Assembly (NCBI GenBank): GCA_026394215.1
Contig: JAPKYR010000186.1
Location: 1-39,763 of the forward strand
Length of the DNA: 39,763 bases
Reading direction: 5' to 3'
Source: a bacterium
Lineage (GTDB): Bacteria; JAJVIF01; JAPKYR01
Shown here: piece after piece, positions 22,739 through 31,402 of the stretch
Layout of the letters: each line of letters begins with the position of its first letter
How positions within the stretch are numbered: the stretch's first letter is position 1
Made by a program: the position numbers and the translations under genes
Notes under the pieces: generated by a model
Database searches by the model: none
What the model was told of the DNA's origin: nothing
What the model saw: the letters and a program-made list of their open reading frames with translations, nothing else

Positions 22739-23284
22739 ATGACCATTGAAGAACGACTGGAAGCCCTTGAGCAAAAGCTGTCCGCGATTTCTAAGCCGGG
22801 CGAGAAAATCATTCAGGCTGAACAGTTTGTGTTGGTTAATTCTAATGGGGAGGCACGGGCCATACTGATGGTGCATGACGATAAGCCGTTGCTGGGTCTG
22901 AACGCCGCGAACGAGAAAGTCCGCGCCCAACTGGACCTAACGGGGCTGCACCTGTTCGACGAGAACGGGGAGGTTGTCCGCGCCTCACTAGACCTAAATG
23001 GGTTGAACCTGTTCGACGAGAACGGGAATCTCCGCGCCTCACTGGCCCTAAAAGCGCTATACCTGTTCGACGAGAACGGGAAGGACCGCGCCTTACTGAT
23101 CGTGGACGACCATGGGCCAGGGCTGTCCCTGAACGACGAGAATGGTAATCTCCGCGCCTTACTGACCGTGCACGACGATAAGCCGTTTCTGTCCCTGAAC
23201 GACGGGAATGAGAATCTTCGCGCCGGCCTGCAAGTGAGTGACCGTGGACCGTTGCTGACCCTGGACGACTGGTCTGCGCCTTGA
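22739..23284 (+). CDS. Repeat protein with FDENGxxRAxL units
   Basis: 181 residues; start GGAGATAGAACT-ATG, a good ribosome site. A short coiled-coil-like helix (TIEERLEALEQKLSAI) precedes eight to nine repeats of about 17-22 residues: FVLVNSNGEARAILMVHDD, LGLNAANEKVRAQLDLTG, LHLFDENGEVVRASLDLNG, LNLFDENGNLRASLALKA, LYLFDENGKDRALLIVDD, LSLNDENGNLRALLTVHD, LSLNDGNENLRAGLQVSD. The regular pattern of hydrophobic strand, DENG turn and R-A-x-L strand suggests a beta-solenoid with a coiled-coil trimerisation stub. The repeats are very close in DNA (cluster 22920-23220), which favours copy-number change by recombination. No export signal; function unknown. Confidence 0.75.
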   Translation: MTIEERLEALEQKLSAISKPGEKIIQAEQFVLVNSNGEARAILMVHDDKPLLGLNAANEKVRAQLDLTGLHLFDENGEVVRASLDLNGLNLFDENGNLRASLALKALYLFDENGKDRALLIVDDHGPGLSLNDENGNLRALLTVHDDKPFLSLNDGNENLRAGLQVSDRGPLLTLDDWSAP

Positions 23285-23508
23285 ACGCTTCCGTCCCCGT
23301 CCGCAATACCCGATTCGAATCCGCAGAAATCAAATAGACAGTATACCGGGTGGTTATGAGGATACTTAAATTCCAGAAGCATCTGGAAACCTTGGCGACC
23401 TGGCCTAAAATCTTCCCCCATTTGTCATTTCCACACTTTGTCAGTTAAAATGGTATTGTAAACCGAAAACCTTCCTTCCGCATTCCTCGTAAATTCAGAG
23501 GCAGCTTT

Positions 23509-26058
23509 ATGATATACAAACCCTATTACCGGCTTATCACGATTCTGATGATTGCAATGTCCATCGGATGTTTCAAAGGCCATTCACCCGTCGCGCCACC
23601 AGTAAATCACGATTCGGGCGGCACTCCAGAACTTTCACCCGATGCGCAGGGGCAATCATCAACCGGAAATCAGCGCGTACTTCTGACATATAACCTCCTC
23701 TACATAGACCCCTCCGATCCCACGAATATAGAGGTCGAAGCTATCCCGATGCGTGAAGCGGAGATCCACTTGAACATCCTTATTTTCCTAGAAAAATCAG
23801 CCTGCCAGAATTGCTTCGCGGTGACAGGGGCGTGGATCGTGTCGCCGGGCGTGATCGATGTGGATATCCGCATCACTCATCCCCTTACGGACGATTTATA
23901 CACTATTTTCGATGTGCGCGGGATAATGATGTTCCAGGCCGGATACACTTTCCAGGAATCGGGCTTAAGTTGCGCCGACCCGAGCGCAGGCAATTGCTAC
24001 CTCGCGAATCCCGACGGATACACGTCGCTTTACAACATCACCACACTCGGAATCCCGTTAATTCTTCAGAAATATCAGAAAGGGAAATATTCGACTGTCA
24101 CCCCGCCAGCAAGCACGGTTAACGGCTACATCCGTCACTGGTCCGATGTCGCCGGCAACGACCGTATGGCGTTCCTCGCGACCACATCGGATACAAAAAC
24201 ATACCGTCTCGGAATTGGCCCAGCCCCGCTTGTTATCGGCTATGCAGTCGATGCGAATTGGACGCTGCCTCTTGTCCAGCCGGTCGAGGATCCGCTGACC
24301 GATTTCGGGCCTGAGGCGAACTGCCCCGAACCATGGAAAATTAACGCGTGGGCCGACCCGGTCTGTGTTGGACATCAAACCGAAGTTGTTATCGACATTT
24401 ACGACTGGCAGGGCATGTCGACTTACCATGCGCCGGTTGTCGAATGTAACGAGCTTTTCAACGGCACCGCAACCGCGACATGGGAAAAGGACGGACCGGA
24501 TTTCAGCAGATGGAGGGCGACAATCTCCAACACAAAATTGCCAGCTCCCGGAATTTATAAATGCCTTGTAGGTGTCGAAGCGAATGAAAACGACCCAATT
24601 GGAAAACCCTGGCTCGACTTGACCGCTTACCAGATCGTGAATATCACCAATCTTCCCGACCCCATCTACGGCTGGGCACAGACATTCGGCGGTCCGGCTC
24701 TCGACATGTGCCGCGACATCGCGATCGACAGTTCCGGAAACCTTTATGTAACCGGCTACTTCCAGGAAACGGTCGATTTCGATCCCGGCGCAGGCAATGT
24801 CCCATATACTTCGAACGGCGGGAAGGATGTTTTTGTCGCGAAATACACATCCGCCGGAAATTTTGTCTGGGCGAAGGCCTGGGGCGCCGCGGAGGATGAT
24901 ATCGGACGATCGGTCGCGGTGGATTCGTTCGGGGATGTCTATATCACCGGCTCGTTCAGGGATGTCTGCGATTTCGATCCCGATCCAACCGATACTTTCT
25001 GGGGCAATTCCGGGGATATGGGCGATATTTTCGTGACCAAACTCGATTCCGATGGCAATTTTGTCTGGCTTCAGAACTGGGGCGGCGAGAAGGATGATTC
25101 CGGAAGGCGGATAATTATCGATAGCGCAAACAACGCGATTGTCGCGGGTTACGACTGTATCGGCACCTACAATTACAGAACATGGCTCGCAAGTTTCGAC
25201 ATCGACGGCAATCAAAACTGGCTCAAAATGTGGGACGGCAGCGGGGACCTTCTCGCCGACAGTAACGGCCTGGCTCTGGATGATTCGGGCAATATATATA
25301 TCTGCGGCGCGTACGAGGGCATGGTAGATTTTGATCCCGATAGCGGCACTGAGAACCACACATCGGCAGGGACTTACGATGGGTTCCTCTGCAAATATAC
25401 CTCTTCCGGAATTTTTACCTGGGTCCGGACTTGGGGCGGTATCTGCCATGACAACGCGGAATCGGTCGCGATCGACAAGGACGGGAATATCTACATGACC
25501 GGCGTGTTCGAGAACGTGAGCGATTTCGATCCCGGTCCGGGAACATGGATTCTCGAAGGAAATAACTGGGACGCGTTCCTCTGCAAATACGATCCCGACG
25601 GCGAATTCCTGTGGGCGACATCGTGGGGCGGCGATGATTTCTCCGATTTCATCACCACCTATTACGATGTCGGCTACGATCTCGATACCGACAGTTTCGG
25701 AGATATCTACGTCACCGGAACTTACATGGATAATTCAATAATGGATCCGATTTTCACCAATCTGACAAATGCTAATGGAAAAGCGGATATTTTCCTGAGC
25801 AAGTTCGGGTCGAACGGCGTATTGAAATGGTCGCGGACATGGGGCGGCGTGGACGGCAAGGTCGGTTCGACTTACTACATCGACCGCGGATATGGAATCT
25901 GCATTGATGATTCTGATTCGCTGTACGTATGCGGCCAATTTATCGACGATGTAACTCCTGTCGATTTCAATCCGGGTGCAGGCAACGATCCACACATGTC
26001 GAATGGGGGCCTGGATGCGTATGTCGAGAGGGTTCTGTTGAATGGGTATTGGGAGTGA
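23509..26058 (+). CDS. Lipoprotein: shared N-terminal domain plus SBBP-type beta-propeller
   Basis: 849 residues. Lipobox SIGC (Cys21) makes it a lipid-anchored surface or periplasmic protein. Residues about 55-380 form the domain shared with the genes at 17990, 26232 and 31403: AEIHLNILIFLEKSACQNC, IDVDIRITHPLTDDLYTIFD, NPDGYTSLYN, IGYAVDANWTLPL. The Cys pair is C-x2-C. From about 385 on, SBBP blades repeat with WAQTFGGPALDMCRDIAIDS, NLYVTGYFQETVDFDPGAG and DVFVAKYTSAGNFVWAKAWG; about seven or eight are present. The DFDPG loops suggest calcium binding. It is complete and ends NGYWE just as the last blade closes. It probably binds an extracellular ligand. Confidence 0.9.
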   Translation: MIYKPYYRLITILMIAMSIGCFKGHSPVAPPVNHDSGGTPELSPDAQGQSSTGNQRVLLTYNLLYIDPSDPTNIEVEAIPMREAEIHLNILIFLEKSACQNCFAVTGAWIVSPGVIDVDIRITHPLTDDLYTIFDVRGIMMFQAGYTFQESGLSCADPSAGNCYLANPDGYTSLYNITTLGIPLILQKYQKGKYSTVTPPASTVNGYIRHWSDVAGNDRMAFLATTSDTKTYRLGIGPAPLVIGYAVDANWTLPLVQPVEDPLTDFGPEANCPEPWKINAWADPVCVGHQTEVVIDIYDWQGMSTYHAPVVECNELFNGTATATWEKDGPDFSRWRATISNTKLPAPGIYKCLVGVEANENDPIGKPWLDLTAYQIVNITNLPDPIYGWAQTFGGPALDMCRDIAIDSSGNLYVTGYFQETVDFDPGAGNVPYTSNGGKDVFVAKYTSAGNFVWAKAWGAAEDDIGRSVAVDSFGDVYITGSFRDVCDFDPDPTDTFWGNSGDMGDIFVTKLDSDGNFVWLQNWGGEKDDSGRRIIIDSANNAIVAGYDCIGTYNYRTWLASFDIDGNQNWLKMWDGSGDLLADSNGLALDDSGNIYICGAYEGMVDFDPDSGTENHTSAGTYDGFLCKYTSSGIFTWVRTWGGICHDNAESVAIDKDGNIYMTGVFENVSDFDPGPGTWILEGNNWDAFLCKYDPDGEFLWATSWGGDDFSDFITTYYDVGYDLDTDSFGDIYVTGTYMDNSIMDPIFTNLTNANGKADIFLSKFGSNGVLKWSRTWGGVDGKVGSTYYIDRGYGICIDDSDSLYVCGQFIDDVTPVDFNPGAGNDPHMSNGGLDAYVERVLLNGYWE

Positions 26059-26079
26059 GAGATAATTTGAGTTCTTGCA

Positions 26080-26112
26080 TTGACAAATAAGCATAGGTGT
26101 GGTAGTTATAAT
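26080..26112 (+). promoter_or_regulatory. Promoter for the lipoprotein pair 26232/27446
   Basis: TTGACA (26080-26085) stands 17 bases before TAGTTA and 21 before TATAAT (26107-26112). One of the two -10 elements is probably used, giving a leader of about 115 bases. Confidence 0.5.
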
Positions 26113-26231
26113 TAGTACCCATTTCTCACCACGTGCCGGGGAAGGAGGGTTGAGAAAAAACCGCTACATTCTTAAAGTAGTGCTAAATCGCGAACAAGTA
26201 CAAGAAAATCCACATAACCGGGGGTGTCATT

Positions 26232-27419
26232 TTGAAATCCTGTTTATTGATTTGCTTGTTTGCCATCCTTGTAATTGGATGCGCAGGCGGCAATGGAAAC
26301 GCATTCGTGCCGGATACGTCAAGCGATCCCGTTAGTATGGATAGTAATTCGACCACACCGGGTCGCGACGTTTCCTTGCTCAATCCACACAAACTTTGGG
26401 CGGCGGGAAATTTAATTCTCGATGCGGATCGCGGGGAAGTCGAGCTGGTCCCGTTAAGATTTGGGGGCATACATCTGAATGTCCTCAAATTTTTCGAGAC
26501 ATCGTGCGACTACTGCCTGCAGATCACGAATTTTTACAACAACGGGGACGGCACATATGGCCTGACAATCCAGATTAAGCATCCGTTCCCAAACCATAAG
26601 GAATTAACGGTTTTCGATCCCAAGTTAATTCTTATGTTCCGCGGCTCTCACCAGATTCCAGCATACAGATACTACCCTCCCTATCCTTCGGATTCTTTCC
26701 TGTCATGGCGTATTCTTGGCGACCCGGAAGTAATGAATCCTGACGGGTACACGTACTTCTGGAGTCCCTGGTACGATTCCGGTTCCGATCTTGATATTTT
26801 CAAATTCTGGAAGGGGAAATATGCGTTTGGAGATCCGCCGACAGCGAACATTAACGCTTACCTCGATTATTATTCCAATGAGGAGCGTCACATGCTTGAA
26901 AGCGGGGAGATAGTTTCGCACACATTTATCCTTTCCCTTCCTGCAGGAATAACGACGGCAGGATATGCACTCGATGTATGCTGGGAAATACCGAATGTCA
27001 TGCCGGTAATTAATCCGGCAGATGATTTTCCGATTACCGCAAACCAACCGGAACTATATCATTTTAACGTTGTGTATAACAACAATGAAGTAATTAAAGA
27101 AAATTGTTGTTGGTTAGACATCAATGACGGATATGTCGAGTTCAACTATTGGTACAAGCTTCCAAAAGCATTAGAAAATTGTTACGCTGTTGGCAGCTGG
27201 TGCGAAGCATTTGCGATCCAGGCGGGCGGTTATTGCATTGATGAGTGCAATTCCCCCGATCCTGATCATCTCAGATGCGCTACAGGATTTTGGTTCTATG
27301 ATGTACCAGATGGCTTTTATCAGGTTCTGGCGTTTGAATACCACGAAAACTTCGGTCTTCCTGGGTTTGCTCCCTATCCATCGGTTGATGTTTTTGAAGT
27401 TGAGATTGATTACAATTAA
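26232..27419 (+). CDS. Lipoprotein carrying the shared N-terminal domain alone
   Basis: 395 residues from TTG 26232, preceded by GGGGTG at five bases. The lipobox LVIGC gives Cys17. The body matches the shared domain through FGGIHLNVLKFFETSCDYC, LTIQIKHPFPNHKELTVFD, MNPDGYTYFWSPW and GYALDVCWEIPNVMPV. The protein stops about 130 residues later with a Cys-rich segment (ENCCWLDINDGYV, NCYAVGSWCEAF, GGYCIDECNSP) instead of a propeller. It therefore shows the limits of the shared domain. Gene 27446 follows after 26 bases and is probably co-transcribed. The higher AT content from about 27060 on contrasts with the gene's first half, as if its 3' part and the next gene have another origin. Confidence 0.85.
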   Translation: MKSCLLICLFAILVIGCAGGNGNAFVPDTSSDPVSMDSNSTTPGRDVSLLNPHKLWAAGNLILDADRGEVELVPLRFGGIHLNVLKFFETSCDYCLQITNFYNNGDGTYGLTIQIKHPFPNHKELTVFDPKLILMFRGSHQIPAYRYYPPYPSDSFLSWRILGDPEVMNPDGYTYFWSPWYDSGSDLDIFKFWKGKYAFGDPPTANINAYLDYYSNEERHMLESGEIVSHTFILSLPAGITTAGYALDVCWEIPNVMPVINPADDFPITANQPELYHFNVVYNNNEVIKENCCWLDINDGYVEFNYWYKLPKALENCYAVGSWCEAFAIQAGGYCIDECNSPDPDHLRCATGFWFYDVPDGFYQVLAFEYHENFGLPGFAPYPSVDVFEVEIDYN

Positions 27420-27445
27420 TACTCTAGCTAAAAAGGAGGCAATTA

Positions 27446-29122
27446 ATGAAAAAAGTGATCATATTAATTCTCTTGTCTTTCATATTCATCTCATGTTCAA
27501 AGCATGGTCCAACAGAAACGGTAATTACTGAACCTGATCGTGGAAGCAATGCGTTCCTCGTAGAAGCTATAGTATTCGGATCTGCTACTGGAGTTCATTA
27601 TGATGCGGACATCGCTGAAATAATTCAAGGCCCCGCGACTATTCCTGCATCTGCTCTTGTTGGGCATTTATGGTTGGATGATACAAATGGAAATGGTTGG
27701 GCGATTGCCGTTGCTTTAAAAGAAGAAGATGGCATCGATCAGCACTCGATTAGCTATAAGTTCCTTTATGATGATGCGAATGGCCAGGCTGGCGTGATCC
27801 AAAGAGAATTCACTGTTCAGAATCAAGCCGGAAATGATGACCTGAAAGGCATTATCGGTCTTCCAAGAGTTGCGGCATGTTACATCAATCAAGTGGATGA
27901 AGTGCCGGAACCAGATGTGCCAATTCCATATGTTGAAATCTCAATTGTCTTTCAATACAAGGCAACCCAGAATGATTTGTGGCATTTAGGTCTTGCCCGT
28001 ATTAAATTTGACCTTGATGATAATGATAATATTTTCGAATATGATAACAATTGGGCCAATGTTGAACCGGATGAAGAGCAGACCATTATTTTCACCTTAC
28101 CCCAATTTCCATGGGTTATGCAAACCTCGGGAAGTGATGGGGCTATACAGCCGGATGTTGCCTACGACCCCAGAAATTGGGATGCGGGTGGAGGTGTCGG
28201 CAAAGGAGATCTGTACATTGTATTTTCTTGGAATAGTATCAACCTTCCTGGTCAGCGGGTTTACCTTTTACATTATCGTAGAGATGGGGGGGTTGGATTT
28301 TACAATTTGAATATTTCTTATCTTACTGCCCCATTTTTAATCCAGCGCTGGCATAAAGAAGATGATCCTAACGAAATATGTCTTGGGTACCAACCTCGAA
28401 TTGACATTGGTCCATGGAAGTTATTAACTGAATATGGTGCATCATGGCGAGTGACGATCGCTTACACAGGAGAGGATACAACCTTATTCCCGCATTTCGC
28501 ATTCCTTACATCAATTAACCCTCTAATTTCTGCGGATGTCAGGTTAGAAGTTCTTTTTCCTCAAATTAATTCGGAGCATAACATTATTGGGTTATCACCA
28601 ACATTAGACATAACCATCCCAGATAGTGATTTTTGCGCTGTAACCTGGACCCAGATACCAACTGGATTCAGTAAAGACGTCAATATAGGTTATGTCGACA
28701 CTTTCTTGAATGTAACAACTTTTAAAAACGAAATCCTATGTGGGACTCAGTGGCAATTCTCTTCTCCGTCAGTAACATGCATACCTGATCCTTACGAACC
28801 CACCCAAAATTTGGCATATGTTTCATATCTGAAGACGCTTAATCCAAGCTCTTTCTACTGGAAACCAACAGGGGTAATTATTACTGCTATACCAGGCCCA
28901 CCAATTTCAGTAGATTTTGGAGTAGAAACTGATGTCGATCAAGCGATTATTGGCGATGGAGGTTTCGATCTCATTTCAGAATATACAAGCTGGCATGGGA
29001 TGAGTTGCTCAGCAGCATTAAACTTAGGGTCATATTGGGTTTTGTGGTCTAGCCCGAGTGATGATAATGATGATAAATCCTTAACCGAGGTTTTTGGGGC
29101 ATTCGGCAGACCCAATTACTGA
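27446..29122 (+). CDS. Large lipoprotein of unknown function (558 aa)
   Basis: Starts at ATG 27446 with AAGGAGG seven bases upstream. Lipobox FISC gives Cys17. The mature protein is not recognised: there is no shared N-domain signature and no clear propeller repeat, although segments such as QPDVAYDPRNWDAGGGVG, KGDLYIVFSWNS and DFCAVTWTQIPTG suggest a beta-rich fold with sialidase- or propeller-like strands. It is markedly more AT-rich and less C-ending in codon use than proS, mnmG or aroKB, which suggests recent acquisition or a different selection on codons. It is second in an operon with 26232 and ends at a terminator (29151). It is probably surface-exposed or periplasmic; substrate unknown. 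Confidence 0.8.
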   Translation: MKKVIILILLSFIFISCSKHGPTETVITEPDRGSNAFLVEAIVFGSATGVHYDADIAEIIQGPATIPASALVGHLWLDDTNGNGWAIAVALKEEDGIDQHSISYKFLYDDANGQAGVIQREFTVQNQAGNDDLKGIIGLPRVAACYINQVDEVPEPDVPIPYVEISIVFQYKATQNDLWHLGLARIKFDLDDNDNIFEYDNNWANVEPDEEQTIIFTLPQFPWVMQTSGSDGAIQPDVAYDPRNWDAGGGVGKGDLYIVFSWNSINLPGQRVYLLHYRRDGGVGFYNLNISYLTAPFLIQRWHKEDDPNEICLGYQPRIDIGPWKLLTEYGASWRVTIAYTGEDTTLFPHFAFLTSINPLISADVRLEVLFPQINSEHNIIGLSPTLDITIPDSDFCAVTWTQIPTGFSKDVNIGYVDTFLNVTTFKNEILCGTQWQFSSPSVTCIPDPYEPTQNLAYVSYLKTLNPSSFYWKPTGVIITAIPGPPISVDFGVETDVDQAIIGDGGFDLISEYTSWHGMSCSAALNLGSYWVLWSSPSDDNDDKSLTEVFGAFGRPNY

Positions 29123-29150
29123 TCAATAAGATAAATTTTATAAAAATTTG

Positions 29151-29178
29151 AAGCCGAGGACATTGTTCTCGGCTTTCT
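29151..29178 (+). terminator. Terminator after lipoprotein 27446
   Basis: AAGCCGAG (29151-29158) pairs with CTCGGCTT (29168-29175) across a nine-base loop. The T-run is short, but an A-rich stretch precedes the stem. Confidence 0.6.
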
Positions 29179-29378
29179 GCTATCTAACTTGAGGGTCAAG
29201 CAGTCAGAATATACACGGAGGGAAAAATAGTGTACTCCTCGGAGTCTGTGAAATCGAAATCGTCCCCGTTATCATCGAATTCCGATTCCTGGAATATTTT
29301 TTATCATGCTCCTTTCCCCCAGGATACTCCCCTCACCCTTGATTGCCATCCCCGCAAAGATTATCCTTCACTTGCTGC

Positions 29379-31235
29379 ATGTACAACCATTTCGACATCA
29401 TCATCATCGGCGGGGGGCATGCCGGATGCGAGGCCGCGTGCGCGGTCGCGAAACTCGGCATGTCCGCTCTGGTCTGCGTTGTCAGGAAAGACCGTATCGG
29501 ATGGATGCCGTGCAACCCGTCTATCGGCGGACCCGCGAAGGGTCATCTCACACGCGAAATCGACGCGCTTGGCGGTATGCAGGCGATTGTCACCGACCGG
29601 ACAAGCATCCACGTCCGATGGCAGAACACAATAAAAGGTCCCGCGGTGCAGGCCCTTCGCGCGCAATGCGACAAATCCCTCTTCCAGAAGGAATGGGAGA
29701 GAATTCTCGACACGACCGATAAAATCACCATCCGCGAAGGAATCGTGACCGACCTGACATCCGATGGAAATTCGATTACCGGCATCAGATTCGAGGATGG
29801 AAGTTCATACACTGCAAGGGCGATAATTCTCGCGACAGGCACTTTCCTTTGCGGTTTGATTTTTCGGGGAGAAGTGAGAATCCCCGCGGGTCGTGAAGGC
29901 GAAGCTCCTGCGACAAAATTATCCACGTCGCTTAAGAATCTCGGACTGGAGCTTGCTCGTCTGAAAACCGGAACTGTCCCGCGCGTTCGCAAGGATTCTA
30001 TCGATTTCAAAAGCCTCGAAATCCAGCCCCCCGATCCGACCCATCCCGGATTCAGCTTTCTCAATCTTCCGGTAAACGACCTTCCGAAATATCCATGCTA
30101 TATCACCCATACGTCTCCCAAAACCCGCGAGATTATCCAGGCGAATCTGAATCGCGCCGCATTATTTTCGGGAGATATCACAGGCGCCGGCCCGCGCTAC
30201 TGCCCGAGTATCGAGGATAAATACCGCAAATTTCCAGATAAAATCAGCCATCCGGTTTTTCTCGAGCCGGAAGCATCGTCCGGACCTTACGCCGATGAAA
30301 TCTACCTCCAGGGCTTATCGACCAGCCTCCCCGCCGATGTCCAGGATCAGTATGTGAGATCAATTCCGGGACTTGATAACGCGGTAATTGCCCGCTACGG
30401 TTACGCTATCGAGTACGATTTCATAAATCCTCAAACTGTCCAGGTCTGGGGCGCATCGAAAAAATATCCAAACCTGTTCCTTGCCGGAAATCTTGTCGGG
30501 ACGACGGGTTACGAGGAAGCCGCCGGACTTGGACTTCTCGCAGGGATCAACGCTGTCAGATATCTCCGCGATGAAGAGCCTTTTATATTGCGTCGCGACC
30601 AGGCATATCTTGGCGTCATGACCGATGATCTTGCGGTAAAGGGAGTCACTGATCCCTACCGAATTCTCACCGGACGAGCCGAATGGCGTCTCCTTCTTCG
30701 GTTCGATGACGCTGACAGGCGCTTAACCCCGATCGGGCGCAGTATCGGGCTTGTCGATGACGAGCGATGGTCGAAATATCTTGAAAGGGAAAATCAAATC
30801 AAGGCGCTCACCGGATTTCTTGAGAATACAAGGGTGAAAGCCGATCTCATACAGGTCGAAAATGTCGGAGAGCCATTAACCCGATCACTTTCCGACTGGT
30901 TGAAAGTTCCAGCGGTTCACCTTCAGGATTTAATGAACGACGGACTCATCGAGAGTAACTACTCGCGCGACACTGTGATGACTGTCGAGGCTGAGATCAA
31001 ATACAGCGGCTATTTAAACAGGCAAATGAACGAGGTAAAACGTATTTCCAGAGCAGAAAAAGTAAAAATTCCGCCCGATTTCGAGTACGAGGGTATTGCA
31101 TCAATCAGCCGGGAATCGAGGGAAAAACTTTCAAAAATCCGCCCCCTCACCCTCGGACAGGCGTCGAGGATATCGGGAGTCAAGCCAAGCGATATCGCGG
31201 TACTGGATATACTTCTTGCGAGAAGAGCTGATTGA
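29379..31235 (+). CDS. mnmG: tRNA uridine 5-carboxymethylaminomethyl modification enzyme MnmG (GidA)
   Basis: 618 residues, normal for MnmG (about 620-630). With MnmE it installs cmnm5 at the wobble uridine of certain tRNAs, using FAD. The FAD site is at the N-terminus: FDIIIIGGGHAGCEAACAVA. Family motifs follow: GWMPCNPSIGGPAKGHLTRE, IDALGGMQAIVTDRTSI, ILATGTFLCGLIFRGEV, RLKTGTVPRV, GPRYCPSIEDKYRKFPDK, NLFLAGNLVGTTGYEEAAGL and the C-terminal helical MnmE-binding domain (IKYSGYLNRQMNEVKR, PLTLGQASRISGVKPSDI). ATG 29379 is chosen over a TTG at 29343 because the family starts just before FDIIIIGGG; neither has a clear ribosome site. MnmE is not in the window. It is an isolated housekeeping gene among lipoprotein genes. 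Confidence 0.97.
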   Translation: MYNHFDIIIIGGGHAGCEAACAVAKLGMSALVCVVRKDRIGWMPCNPSIGGPAKGHLTREIDALGGMQAIVTDRTSIHVRWQNTIKGPAVQALRAQCDKSLFQKEWERILDTTDKITIREGIVTDLTSDGNSITGIRFEDGSSYTARAIILATGTFLCGLIFRGEVRIPAGREGEAPATKLSTSLKNLGLELARLKTGTVPRVRKDSIDFKSLEIQPPDPTHPGFSFLNLPVNDLPKYPCYITHTSPKTREIIQANLNRAALFSGDITGAGPRYCPSIEDKYRKFPDKISHPVFLEPEASSGPYADEIYLQGLSTSLPADVQDQYVRSIPGLDNAVIARYGYAIEYDFINPQTVQVWGASKKYPNLFLAGNLVGTTGYEEAAGLGLLAGINAVRYLRDEEPFILRRDQAYLGVMTDDLAVKGVTDPYRILTGRAEWRLLLRFDDADRRLTPIGRSIGLVDDERWSKYLERENQIKALTGFLENTRVKADLIQVENVGEPLTRSLSDWLKVPAVHLQDLMNDGLIESNYSRDTVMTVEAEIKYSGYLNRQMNEVKRISRAEKVKIPPDFEYEGIASISRESREKLSKIRPLTLGQASRISGVKPSDIAVLDILLARRAD

Positions 31236-31299
31236 TCTCAGTACAGTCGTGTTTCCGAGATGTCTATAATAATTCAACAGGCGGGAAGAATAGATAATG

Positions 31300-31328
31300 T
31301 TGTTAGGTTGTCCCCGGTATGGTACAAT
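31300..31328 (+). promoter_or_regulatory. Promoter for lipoprotein 31403
   Basis: TTGTTA (31300-31305) and TACAAT (31323-31328) are 17 bases apart, a good sigma-70-type match. Transcription would start near 31335 and rule out the longer frame from 31319. Confidence 0.6.
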
Positions 31329-31402
31329 TTTACTACCACTCCGGATCGGACCGGTGCTGTTTTTTATGCGCCAACATTTCCCGGCTCGGGAGGATTTCCC
31401 TT

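Noticed and set aside
22813-23421. 202-codon minus-strand Ser/Arg/Phe-rich frame
   Set aside because: Antisense to the DENG repeats; its composition is the mirror of the repeat codons.
24058-25449. 463-codon minus-strand frame
   Set aside because: Antisense to the propeller of gene 23509; it arises from the repeated GAT-TTC-GAT-type codons and shows no protein-like features.
31265-31270. TATAAT as a second promoter before gene 31403
   Set aside because: No -35-like hexamer at 16-19 bases; the TTGTTA/TACAAT pair at 31300-31328 is better.
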